From assembly GCF_009674725.1 (NCBI RefSeq), contig NZ_WKKH01000008.1:62001-126000 (forward strand): DNA of 64,000 nt. The letters run 5' to 3'. Made by a program: the position numbers and the translations under genes. Source of the DNA: Pedobacter petrophilus (GTDB taxonomy: Bacteria; Bacteroidota; Bacteroidia; Sphingobacteriales; Sphingobacteriaceae). Numbering within the stretch: the stretch's first letter is position 1; the number at the start of each line of letters is the position of its first letter. The notes under the pieces are model-generated. The model was not told where the DNA came from, made no database searches, and saw only the letters and a list, made by a program, of their open reading frames with translations. Shown one piece after another: positions 52,999 to 62,084 of the stretch.

Positions 52999-55194
52999 TT
53001 GAAGACAGAACTTTTTATCATCACGCCGCCTTTTACTCAACTGAATACACCGTATCCAGCTACGGCGTATATAACAGGCTTTCTAAACACAAAAAATATA
53101 AGTTCTACACAGGCCGATTTAGGTATTGAAGTCATTCTTAAGATATTTTCGAAGAAAGGATTAACAGATCTTTTTACGGTAAAAAGCCCGAAGCCATTAA
53201 GCACTAATTCAAAGCGGATTCTCGCACTGAAAGATGAATATTTAAAAACGATAGATTCGGTAATTGATTTTCTTCAGGGTAAAAACCCGACTTTAGCCCT
53301 GCAAATCTGTGGTGACGATTTCCTTCCTCAAGCCTCCAGGTTTGCACAGCTGGAAGAATTGGACTGGGCTTTCGGGGCGATGGGCACCCAGGATAAAGCC
53401 AAACACTTAGCGACCCTTTACCTGGAAGACATCTCTGATTATATAGTAGAATGCGTAGATGAAAACTTTGGGTTTAGCCGCTATGCAGAGCGTTTAGGTA
53501 GAAGTGCCAACTCCTTTGATGAACTCCACCAGGCTTTGGAAAAGGAACCCAGTTATATTGATAAGATTCTGATCTCCGTTCTGGAAAGTTACATTGAAAT
53601 AGTCCAACCTAAGTTATTTTTGATTTCAGTTCCTTTTCCGGGCAATTTATATAGTGCCTTCCGATCGGCACAATGGGTAAAAAAACATCACCCGGAAATA
53701 AAAATTTCAATGGGTGGAGGATTTCCAAATACAGAATTGAGGTCGCTTTCTGATCCCCGTGTTTTCGATTTTTTCGATTTCATCACTTTAGATGATGGGG
53801 AACTGCCGATAGAGTTGCTCATTCAAAACATCAGCGGAGCGGTTCCTGCAGAGATGCAGATGTACAAACGTACATTTATGCTTCAAAATGGTGAAGTGGT
53901 GTATAGAAATGACTCGTTCAGAAAAGATTACAAACAAGCTGATGTAGGTACGCCAGATTATTCTGGTTTGCTTTTAGATCAATACATTTCCGTAATTGAG
54001 ATCGTTAACCCCATGCACCGGATGTGGAGCGATGGCCGTTGGAATAAACTGACCATGGCGCATGGTTGTTATTGGGGCAAATGTACTTTTTGCGATATCT
54101 CTTTAGATTACATTAAGGTTTATGAGCCGGTTCAGGCGAAGCAGATTGTAGACCGGATTGAAGAGTTATCCTTAAAAACAGGACAAAACGGTTTTCACTT
54201 TGTGGATGAGGCTGCACCGCCGGCTTTAATGCGAGAGGTGGCTTTAGAAATTCTTCGACGGAAATTAGCCGTAACCTGGTGGACAAATATTCGTTTTGAA
54301 AAAAGTTTTACGGCCGATTTATGTTTGCTGTTAAAAGCATCGGGTTGTATTGCGGTTTCCGGTGGATTGGAAGTGGCGTCAGATCGTCTATTAAAGCTGA
54401 TCGAAAAAGGAGTGACGGTGGAACAGGTTGCTCGTGTAACCCGAAACTTCACTGAAGCAGGCATTATGGTGCATGCCTATTTAATGTATGGCTATCCTAC
54501 ACAAACCATTCAGGAAACGGTTGATAGCCTGGAAATGGTTCGGCAATTGTTTGAAGCGGGGATTTTGCAGTCGGGTTTTTGGCATCAATTTGCCATGACG
54601 GCACATAGTCCGGTAGGTTTGTACCCCGAAAGGTTTGGCGTAGTTAAAGAAACCGAAGCCATTGGAACATTTGCAAATAATGATATTAATTACATAGATA
54701 AAACGGGTATTGATCATGATAAATTTAGCTTTGGTTTGAAAAAATCGCTGTTTAATTTTATGCATGGCATCTGTTTCGATTATGAACTTCAAGACTGGTT
54801 CGACTTTAAGATTACAAGAACCAAAATTCCAGCAGATTTCATTGAGAAGGCATTAAATGAAGATCAGAATTTCAATACCAAACCCACTGCGAAAGTAATT
54901 TGGTTAGGCACCAGCCCGGAAGCTGAATACTTTATCAAAACTAAAAAAGGAAATTCATGGGAAATGGCGACGCTAACTTTCCAGGATAAAAAAGAAACTT
55001 TTACTATCCAAACCAACAAGAATGAAGGAGCGTGGCTGGTTTCGATTTTAGATAAGATCAAGGTGGCTTCAGATCAGACTTATTCTTTTCAGGATGTTAA
55101 AACCGACTTCGAATGTGAAATGGAAAATTTCGAATTGTTTTGGTATTCCAAACCCATAAATACGCTAAGAGATTTCGGGTTATTAGTACTTTAA
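52999..55194 (+). CDS. Radical SAM protein with a B12-binding-like N-terminal domain
   Basis: The 731-residue protein begins MKTELFIITPPFTQLNTPY, and its first about 300 residues have a Rossmann-like pattern as in cobalamin-binding radical SAM enzymes, without the DxHxxG His loop. The cluster motif is GCYWGKCTFC (356-365). Its Cys spacing is C-x4-C-x2-C, one residue longer than the classical C-x3-C-x2-C. GGLEVASDRLL and LMYGYPTQ further fit the radical SAM barrel. The start codon is TTG; a -7 box lies 17 nt upstream. Substrate unknown; there are no neighbouring precursor or transport genes. Confidence 0.82.
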   Translation: MKTELFIITPPFTQLNTPYPATAYITGFLNTKNISSTQADLGIEVILKIFSKKGLTDLFTVKSPKPLSTNSKRILALKDEYLKTIDSVIDFLQGKNPTLALQICGDDFLPQASRFAQLEELDWAFGAMGTQDKAKHLATLYLEDISDYIVECVDENFGFSRYAERLGRSANSFDELHQALEKEPSYIDKILISVLESYIEIVQPKLFLISVPFPGNLYSAFRSAQWVKKHHPEIKISMGGGFPNTELRSLSDPRVFDFFDFITLDDGELPIELLIQNISGAVPAEMQMYKRTFMLQNGEVVYRNDSFRKDYKQADVGTPDYSGLLLDQYISVIEIVNPMHRMWSDGRWNKLTMAHGCYWGKCTFCDISLDYIKVYEPVQAKQIVDRIEELSLKTGQNGFHFVDEAAPPALMREVALEILRRKLAVTWWTNIRFEKSFTADLCLLLKASGCIAVSGGLEVASDRLLKLIEKGVTVEQVARVTRNFTEAGIMVHAYLMYGYPTQTIQETVDSLEMVRQLFEAGILQSGFWHQFAMTAHSPVGLYPERFGVVKETEAIGTFANNDINYIDKTGIDHDKFSFGLKKSLFNFMHGICFDYELQDWFDFKITRTKIPADFIEKALNEDQNFNTKPTAKVIWLGTSPEAEYFIKTKKGNSWEMATLTFQDKKETFTIQTNKNEGAWLVSILDKIKVASDQTYSFQDVKTDFECEMENFELFWYSKPINTLRDFGLLVL

Positions 55195-55330
55195 CGCAAT
55201 AGCGCTACACTTATATTTATCTGTGGAGAGCTTTAGATCCCTGAAACAATAGCTGCCATAACAATTGGAGCCATGCGTTTACGTTAACACTTATTTAATA
55301 AAGTGAATGTATATGTCTGATTTAAAAAAT

Positions 55331-55594
55331 CTAAAATTTCATCTTAAAACTCGCTAAGAAGAAAATGATACAGAATACGATAAGGGAATTCAAAATAAAC
55401 AATAACCAGCTAAGTGTTGATTTTTTGTCCTTAATTAGGGATATAATAGCACTCATGTAAGCCATCGCCATTATTACTAAAAACAGGTTAACTGTTGGGA
55501 TTCCAAGCAGATCATATCCGCTATGAGAAAAAACAAGGCATCCTAAAACAAGAAAACTTGCAGAGGCAATACGATATAATTTGCTGTTATTCAT
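55331..55594 (-). CDS. Small membrane protein, three helices
   Basis: The 87-residue product has about three hydrophobic segments (8-26, 32-52, 63-82) separated by short loops; the loop SLIKDKKSTLS is basic. It ends in SFKMKF. I do not recognise a family. It stands alone in the gap between the radical SAM gene and the amidohydrolase. Confidence 0.55.
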   Translation of the reverse strand: MNNSKLYRIASASFLVLGCLVFSHSGYDLLGIPTVNLFLVIMAMAYMSAIISLIKDKKSTLSWLLFILNSLIVFCIIFFLASFKMKF

Positions 55595-55762
55595 GTGAGT
55601 TTATTAACCACATAAGAAATTAGATCATGACGGATCATTTCTCAATTCTTATGTGGCGAAATTTAAGTAATTAACACCATGCAGGAACAATAATAGTTCA
55701 GATCATTAAAGCTTTAACAACTTTAATATGCGCTTGGCTATAAAGTTGTCAAAGCTGAAAAA

Positions 55763-58700
55763 CTAGTCACAATGCGGAACAGTGAAAGTCCAGGTTTCAG
55801 ATTCGCCGTTTGGAACGATATAGCCATTTCCCCTGGCGTTTTCGAACCATAACTTTCCTCGAAGCTTTTCTCTTGTTCCCACTTCGTTCATGGTTGAACT
55901 GTCGTATAAACGCCCGTTAATCATTACATATTTAATTTTTTCTGAATTACGGATGTCATCCAGAGGATTTGCATCCATAATAACTAAATCCGCCAGCTTA
56001 CCAACTTCTAATGAACCCAGTTCCTTGCTCATTCCTAAATATCCGGCACCGTTTAAAGTCGCATTTCTAATGGCTTGTAAAGGTGTAAATCCTCCCTGAA
56101 CAAACATCCACAATTCCCAGTGTGCACCCAAACCCTGAATCTGTCCATGCGCTCCTAAATTTACTTTTGTGCCACCCTCGGCAATTTTTTTAGTTGCCTT
56201 TGCGATATCGATGTGGTTGTAGTCGCTATATTCTGATGTTGTTCTGCGTCTCGCTCTAGAATCAATAATTGAACGGGGGGTGTAGGTCATTAATTTTTCA
56301 TTCTCCCAAACATTGGTGCGATCATACCAGTAATTCTCTCCCCACTGACCGCCATAGGCTACAATTAGAGTAGGCGTGTAGCCAACTTCGGTATTGTTCC
56401 AGAGTGTAGTTACATCTTTGTAAACCGGTAAAACCGGAATGCTATGCTCAATCCCGGTATGTCCGTCAGCAATCATATTCATGTTGTGAAAGAAAGTAGA
56501 TCCACCTTCGGGTACAACTTCCATTTTAAGCTGACGCGCAGCCTCTAAAATCTGCTGGCGCTGTTCTCTACGGGGTTGGTTATAAGACTTTACTGAAAAC
56601 GCACCTACAGCTTTTAACCTTTTTAAATTCGCCAGCGCATCATCCAAACTGTTGATCGCTACCTTAAAATCACCATCAGCGCCGTATAAAATAGATCCGG
56701 TAGAATAAACCCTCGGGCCAATCATTCTGCCTGCTTTCAGCATTTCACTCTGACTGAAAACCATCTCGGTGTTACTCGAGGGATCATGAGAGGTGGTTAC
56801 TCCAAAAGCCAGATTTGCCAGGTAACTCCAATCGCTTTGCGGCGAAATGCCATCCGGGCTGGTGCGTAAATGTGCATGAACATCCACAATGCCGGGCATA
56901 ATGGTTTTGCCGTTCACATCAATCACTTTCGCATTGGCCGGAATCGTTATGGCATCAGCTTTACCGATGGCAGAAATCTTATTGCCATCTGTTAAAATCA
57001 CACCGTTTTCAATCACTTCATCACCTTTCATGGAGATAATTCTTGCACCTTTCAAGGCCACAATTCCAGTTGGCTTATCTGATTTTAAAACCAAATTGAT
57101 ATCAATTGAAGTTGCTGGTGCTTTATGCATGCCTGCTTCAAAGTTAAAAGCACTGTTTACATCAATAGTGAAATATTTTGGTCCCAATGTCCAGTGAAGG
57201 TTCTTACTGTCGGCACTCCACTGAATATATGTTCCGCCGTCGGTAGTTACTTTTGCAACTGGAATAGCTTTATTTCCTGCTGATGCATCTTGCGCTGTAC
57301 CAACGTTGATCATTGGTGTGATATAAACGTTAAATAATTCGTTGAACGCAACCCATTTATTGTCAGGACTAATCACAAACTGATTGGCATATTGCGAAGT
57401 GAAATGTGTTCTTTCGTTTCCGCCACTTAAATCGATACTTTTTAATGCTTTCTTGCCATCAGCATAACTCTGGAAATAGATTCGGGTATCGGTATTGTTA
57501 AACTGCGGACGGATGCCATTTTCAGAAACCAATACTTTTACGCCACCATTTGCACCCATGGTATAAATTCCAGTACCACGTCCGTAGTTGTAACCCAAAA
57601 CGTCATTTCCACTTCCTTTTCTAAAAACAATTTTGTCGCCTTTAGTAGAGTATTGTGGTGAGTAATAAAATCCTTTTTCATCACTTAACGTGATGGTTTT
57701 TCCAGATTTAAGATCCGTTCGCTTAATTGCGCCCCGTAGTTCGTCGCTCCAGGTGGTGTAGATCACAAACTTTCCATCAGGACTAAACGCAGGTTCAAAT
57801 TCGAAATCCTGGCCGTTGGTTAAACGTTCAGGTGTTCCGCTTGGTAATTCTTGTCTATACAAATATCCGGCAGCATTAAAAATAACAATTTTGCCATCAG
57901 GCGAAGTTGTCAGTTGTCTTAGCATCTTAGCAGAAAACTCATTATCGAATACTTGTTGTTCGAAATGTAGCGCTTGTTGCACCGTTTGAACAGTATTGGC
58001 CTGGAATGGAATGGTGGAGTTGATGAGTGTTCCAATTTCTGTTTTCCTGATTTTTCCTTTCGCGTAGAATACAAGACTTTTGCTGTCTGGTGTCCAGGCG
58101 AAGTTTGGATAAACCCCAAATATAGCCCATGTTTCTTGCTGGTCGTGAGATAAATCTTCATTTATCGGCCACTCTTCTCCGGTTTTAATGTTTTGAACGA
58201 AAAGTGTCGATTTTAAACGCACCCGTTTTACAAAAGCAATCAATTTTCCATCAGGCGAAACCTGTGGCCGGCAAGCACCACCTTGCTCATTAATTAATGT
58301 AGTTAATTTGCCAGTGGTTAAATCCAGCTGGCGGATGGCATAAATAATTCCGTTTGGGTCTTTACTGTATTCAAAATCTGGTCCGGGTGTAACATCTTCA
58401 CTAAAATAAACATATCTTCCATCTGGTGAAACATTGGGTTCGCCAGCATCCTGCTGATCATTCTTGCGTTTAGTAAGTTGAACACCTTCACCACCGTTAA
58501 TATTGTACATCCACATTTCGCCGGCACCAAGAGAGCGACCAGCGGTATAGTGTTTACGGGCAACGAGGTACTCGCTGTTTGGCATCCAGGTGGCATTGTT
58601 CAATAGCCTGAATGTTTCTTTGGTTACCTGTTTTTTGTTCGATCCATCCCGGCTCATGATCCAGATATTATCTCCACCGCTTTTATCACTGGTGTAAGAA

Positions 58701-58990
58701 ATGTATTTTCCATCAGGACTAAACCTGGGCTGCACATCATATGCAATGCCACCGCTGATTAATTTCGCCTGACCACCGCTCATCGGCATGGTATAGATGT
58801 CGCCGAGTAAATCGAAAACGATTTCCTGCCCGTCAGAGCTCACATCCAAATTCATCCAGGTACCTTCATCTGTATTCAGTGTGAAATTTTTAGTCGTGCC
58901 CTGATATTTTTCTACATCCCATTTTTTTTCCTGGGCATTTAAACTAAAAAAGAGGAGAGAGAGCGCAGAGAGAAAGTAGAGGTTTTTCAT
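55763..58990 (-). CDS. Secreted Tol/PD40 beta-propeller fused to an amidohydrolase
   Basis: The 1075-residue exported protein has a signal peptide (1-19, ending LNAQ). A series of PD40-type beta-propeller repeats follows (about 40-620), recognised by repeats such as FSPDGKYISYTSD and VSPDGRYVYFSED. The amidohydrolase domain (about 655-1060) has the metal motif GIVDVHAHL near residue 700 and ends with GKLADLVIMDANPLDD. Enzymes of this form are often annotated as amidohydrolase family proteins; the substrate is unknown. It starts 10 nt after the DUF1016 nuclease gene, so they may share a transcript. Confidence 0.88.
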   Translation of the reverse strand: MKNLYFLSALSLLFFSLNAQEKKWDVEKYQGTTKNFTLNTDEGTWMNLDVSSDGQEIVFDLLGDIYTMPMSGGQAKLISGGIAYDVQPRFSPDGKYISYTSDKSGGDNIWIMSRDGSNKKQVTKETFRLLNNATWMPNSEYLVARKHYTAGRSLGAGEMWMYNINGGEGVQLTKRKNDQQDAGEPNVSPDGRYVYFSEDVTPGPDFEYSKDPNGIIYAIRQLDLTTGKLTTLINEQGGACRPQVSPDGKLIAFVKRVRLKSTLFVQNIKTGEEWPINEDLSHDQQETWAIFGVYPNFAWTPDSKSLVFYAKGKIRKTEIGTLINSTIPFQANTVQTVQQALHFEQQVFDNEFSAKMLRQLTTSPDGKIVIFNAAGYLYRQELPSGTPERLTNGQDFEFEPAFSPDGKFVIYTTWSDELRGAIKRTDLKSGKTITLSDEKGFYYSPQYSTKGDKIVFRKGSGNDVLGYNYGRGTGIYTMGANGGVKVLVSENGIRPQFNNTDTRIYFQSYADGKKALKSIDLSGGNERTHFTSQYANQFVISPDNKWVAFNELFNVYITPMINVGTAQDASAGNKAIPVAKVTTDGGTYIQWSADSKNLHWTLGPKYFTIDVNSAFNFEAGMHKAPATSIDINLVLKSDKPTGIVALKGARIISMKGDEVIENGVILTDGNKISAIGKADAITIPANAKVIDVNGKTIMPGIVDVHAHLRTSPDGISPQSDWSYLANLAFGVTTSHDPSSNTEMVFSQSEMLKAGRMIGPRVYSTGSILYGADGDFKVAINSLDDALANLKRLKAVGAFSVKSYNQPRREQRQQILEAARQLKMEVVPEGGSTFFHNMNMIADGHTGIEHSIPVLPVYKDVTTLWNNTEVGYTPTLIVAYGGQWGENYWYDRTNVWENEKLMTYTPRSIIDSRARRRTTSEYSDYNHIDIAKATKKIAEGGTKVNLGAHGQIQGLGAHWELWMFVQGGFTPLQAIRNATLNGAGYLGMSKELGSLEVGKLADLVIMDANPLDDIRNSEKIKYVMINGRLYDSSTMNEVGTREKLRGKLWFENARGNGYIVPNGESETWTFTVPHCD

Positions 58991-59000
58991 TTATTGGTTA

Positions 59001-59969
59001 TTAACGGAATAATTCGTGTATTTTTTGTTGTAAAATCATTTTATCAGGAAGTTGAGTTTGGTATTCAGAAACCATAGTTGGCGATAAACTTCTGCTTAAA
59101 GCGTATTCAACAACCTCGTTGTCTTTATCCTTGCAAAGCAAAATACCAATGCTCGGATTTTCGTGTTCCTTTCTTATATCTCTATCTAACGCTTCCAGAT
59201 AGAAATTTAATTGACCCAAATGTTCGGGTTTAAATTTGTCAGTTTTTAATTCAAACGCAACCAAGCACTGTAAACCCCGGTGATAAAAAAGCAGATCTAT
59301 ATAGAAGTCACTGTTTCCAACCTGAACTTTGTATTCTTCTCCAATAAATAAAAAGTCTTTTCCAAGTTCAAGAATCAGATTTTTCATTTGTTTTAAAAGT
59401 TCTTTCTGCAAATCGCTTTCATTAAAAGTTTCGGGCAGGTTTAGAAATTCAAAGACATAGCTATCTTTAAATGTATTTTCTGCACGAACTTGTAATTCTC
59501 TCAACACTGTTGAGAGTTTTGTATTTCCGATTATTGTTCTTTCAAAAAGACTTGATGAAATCTGTCTGTCAAGTTCTCTAAACGAGTAATGTTCTTGTTT
59601 ACAAAGATTTAAATAGAATTCCTTTTCCTCTGAAGTTTTACATCTTGAAAAAATAGCTAGATTATGAGACCAGCTAATTTCTCTTAACAGTGATGAGAGT
59701 TTTGGAGTATCCTGATAAGTTTCATAAAACTGTTTCATTCTCCAAAGATTTTTATCAGAAAATCCTTTTAAATCTGGTTCATTACGCTGTATATAATCAG
59801 CAAGTTGTTTAACAACCGATTGACCCCAGTCAGAGTTACTGATGCGATTATTGATATATTCACCAATACTCCAATACAAATCGATAAGTTCCTTATTTAC
59901 AGCTTTAAGAGCATGGTTTCTTGATTTTTTAATCAAGCCGATAATTTCTGTAAACTGTGGTTCTAGCAT
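59001..59969 (-). CDS. DUF1016/YhcG-family PD-(D/E)XK nuclease
   Basis: The 322-residue protein belongs to the DUF1016 (YhcG) family. The N-terminal helical domain (1-about 160) has SRNHALKAVNKELIDLYWSIG. The C-terminal nuclease core has DFYIDLLFYHRGLQCLV, then FELKTDKF, giving the D...ExK active site, then HLGQLNFYLEALD. The start is set at 59969: it is 18 nt after an exact -7 box (TATATTTG, 59995-59988 minus) and the longer frame adds 28 unrelated residues. Genes of this type are often mobile; no mobile element is visible here. Confidence 0.88.
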   Translation of the reverse strand: MLEPQFTEIIGLIKKSRNHALKAVNKELIDLYWSIGEYINNRISNSDWGQSVVKQLADYIQRNEPDLKGFSDKNLWRMKQFYETYQDTPKLSSLLREISWSHNLAIFSRCKTSEEKEFYLNLCKQEHYSFRELDRQISSSLFERTIIGNTKLSTVLRELQVRAENTFKDSYVFEFLNLPETFNESDLQKELLKQMKNLILELGKDFLFIGEEYKVQVGNSDFYIDLLFYHRGLQCLVAFELKTDKFKPEHLGQLNFYLEALDRDIRKEHENPSIGILLCKDKDNEVVEYALSRSLSPTMVSEYQTQLPDKMILQQKIHELFR

Positions 59970-59987
59970 GTAAGTATAGGTATTGGC

Positions 59988-59995
59988 CAAATATA
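59988..59995 (-). promoter_or_regulatory. -7 box of the DUF1016 nuclease gene
   Basis: TATATTTG on the minus strand matches TAnnTTTG, 18 nt before the ATG at 59969. No -33 TTG at the standard distance. Confidence 0.45.
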
Positions 59996-60040
59996 ATAAT
60001 CTTTTGCAAAGATGGTTTTCTACCAATTGTAAATATACTA

Positions 60041-60069
60041 TTGCTTTACACATAAATTTTATAGTTTTG
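60041..60069 (+). promoter_or_regulatory. recQ promoter
   Basis: TTG (60041-60043), an 18-nt spacer and TAGTTTTG (60062-60069) fit the Bacteroidota -33/-7 promoter. The box lies 13 nt before the recQ ATG, so the leader is very short. Confidence 0.6.
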
Positions 60070-60082
60070 GTACGCCCGATTT

Positions 60083-61975
60083 ATGACAGCAATAGAGATT
60101 TTACAAAAATACTGGGGCTACCCAGCTTTCCGGCCTTTACAACAAGATATTATCAATTCCGTTTTGGAGGGAAAAGATAGTCTGGCACTTTTACCAACCG
60201 GTGGTGGTAAATCCGTTTGCTTTCAGGTTCCTGCCCTGGTAAAAGAGGGGATTTGCATTGTAGTTTCACCGTTAATTGCTTTGATGAAAGATCAGGTGGA
60301 AAACTTGAAATCAAGGGGGATCGAAGCCATTGCCATTTACGCGGGGATGGGAAAGCGGGAAATTGATATTCTATTGGATAACTGCATCTATGGGAAAATT
60401 AAATTCCTATACCTGTCTCCCGAGCGATTATTATCTGAATTGGTTAGGGTTCGCATATCTTACATGAACGTAAACCTGATTGCTGTTGATGAGGCGCATT
60501 GCATTTCTCAATGGGGATATGACTTTCGGCCGCCTTATCAGCAAATTGCAAAGCTAAGGGAAATTCATCCTTTGGTACCTGTTCTGGCACTAACTGCCAC
60601 TGCTACCGCTTTTGTTCGGAGAGATATTGTGGATAAGCTGGAAATGAAGGATCCTCAGGTTTTTGTTAAAAGCTTTGCAAGAGATAACTTAAGCTATGTG
60701 GTTTTTAATAAAGAAGATAAGTATAAAAAGCTAATTGAAATCTGCAGGAATGTAAAGGGAACCGGATTGGTTTATGTACGGAATAGAAGGGAGACTGCAG
60801 AAGTATCAAATTTCTTAAACCGCAATCAAATTAAAGCAGATTTTTACCATGCCGGCCTGGAACGCGACGTCCGTTTTCAAAAACAGGAAGACTGGAAATT
60901 AAATAAAATCCGCTTCATGGTGGCCACGAATGCTTTCGGAATGGGAATTGATAAAGCTGATGTTCGAACGGTTGTACATTTAGACCTGCCGGAAAGTTTA
61001 GAAGCGTATTATCAGGAAGCCGGACGGGCAGGCCGCGATGAGCAACGAAGTTACGCTGTGTTGTTGGCCAACCAGTCAGATATCATGAACCTGGAAACCC
61101 GCTATATCGATAGCTTTCCATCGCCAGAGGAAATTCGAAAAATTTACCATTACCTCGGTAATTATTTTCAACTCGCTTTTAGTGCAGGCGAGGGGTTAAC
61201 CTTTACTTTCGATATCGCTGACTTTTGTAAACGGTTTAATATTAGTGTTTTAAAAACAATTTCGGGCCTGAAATTTCTGGAACATGATGGTTACCTAACG
61301 CTATCAGAAAGTATTTTCCTTCCCTCCAGAATGATGTTTATAGCCAGTAATGAAGATATTTACCGTTTTCAGATTGAGAATAAGGCTTATGACAGCATTA
61401 TCAAAACCATCCTGCGGTCTCATGGGGGAGCTTTTGATGGCTTTGTAAATATTAAAGAGGCTGACTTAGCCAGGAAAACCGGACTCTCGTACAAGGAAAT
61501 TGTTGCCTTGTTGAACAAGTTACAATCCATAGAATTGCTTACTTATATTCAACAAACTGACCAGCCGCAATTGCAATATATTCGCCCTCGGGTGGATATG
61601 GATCACTTTGATTTGGACGTGAAATACCTGGAACTGCGGAAAGAAATCCTGCTGAAGCAAGTAAACGCCGTAACTGCCTATGCTTCTACAAAGATCTGTC
61701 GCAGTATTCAGCTATTGTCTTATTTTGATGAAGAAAATGCTTCGAAATGTGGCGTTTGCGATGTTTGTCTTGCCGAAAAGAAGGCGGAAAATGATCAGCA
61801 GATTGATGATGAAATTGACTATGAAATCATTTCCTTACTTCAACAGCAACATTTAAACCTGGATGATCTGGTAAGTGGAATCAAAATCGGAACTGAAAAT
61901 GAACGGATTGATGCCATTCGCGAGTTATTGGATGCCGGCAAAATTAAAACTGATGGCAAGAAATATTATCTTTAG
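60083..61975 (+). CDS. recQ: ATP-dependent DNA helicase RecQ
   Basis: The 3'-5' helicase acts in recombination and fork repair. The 630-residue protein has motif I TGGGKS (39-44), motif II VDEAHCISQWGYDFRPPY with the RecQ-specific aromatic loop, motif V ATNAFGMGIDKADVR and motif VI QEAGRAGRDEQ. The zinc module is visible as CRSIQLLSYF with CGVCDVC. A winged-helix domain is present; no HRDC domain is obvious. Divergent from the DUF1016 gene. Confidence 0.96.
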   Translation: MTAIEILQKYWGYPAFRPLQQDIINSVLEGKDSLALLPTGGGKSVCFQVPALVKEGICIVVSPLIALMKDQVENLKSRGIEAIAIYAGMGKREIDILLDNCIYGKIKFLYLSPERLLSELVRVRISYMNVNLIAVDEAHCISQWGYDFRPPYQQIAKLREIHPLVPVLALTATATAFVRRDIVDKLEMKDPQVFVKSFARDNLSYVVFNKEDKYKKLIEICRNVKGTGLVYVRNRRETAEVSNFLNRNQIKADFYHAGLERDVRFQKQEDWKLNKIRFMVATNAFGMGIDKADVRTVVHLDLPESLEAYYQEAGRAGRDEQRSYAVLLANQSDIMNLETRYIDSFPSPEEIRKIYHYLGNYFQLAFSAGEGLTFTFDIADFCKRFNISVLKTISGLKFLEHDGYLTLSESIFLPSRMMFIASNEDIYRFQIENKAYDSIIKTILRSHGGAFDGFVNIKEADLARKTGLSYKEIVALLNKLQSIELLTYIQQTDQPQLQYIRPRVDMDHFDLDVKYLELRKEILLKQVNAVTAYASTKICRSIQLLSYFDEENASKCGVCDVCLAEKKAENDQQIDDEIDYEIISLLQQQHLNLDDLVSGIKIGTENERIDAIRELLDAGKIKTDGKKYYL

Positions 61976-62012
61976 GGCTAAACGATTGTTATCCAATTGA
62001 TCAATTAAATAT

Positions 62013-62020
62013 TACTTTTG
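62013..62020 (+). promoter_or_regulatory. -7 box upstream of the MFS transporter gene
   Basis: TACTTTTG matches TAnnTTTG, 64 nt before the start. TTG triplets upstream lie at non-standard spacings (13 and 24 nt). Confidence 0.4.
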
Positions 62021-62084
62021 TTTTGAATCATTAAATAACTGCAATCAAACAAACCGTCTAATCATCCGCGAAGCGAAAATAAAA

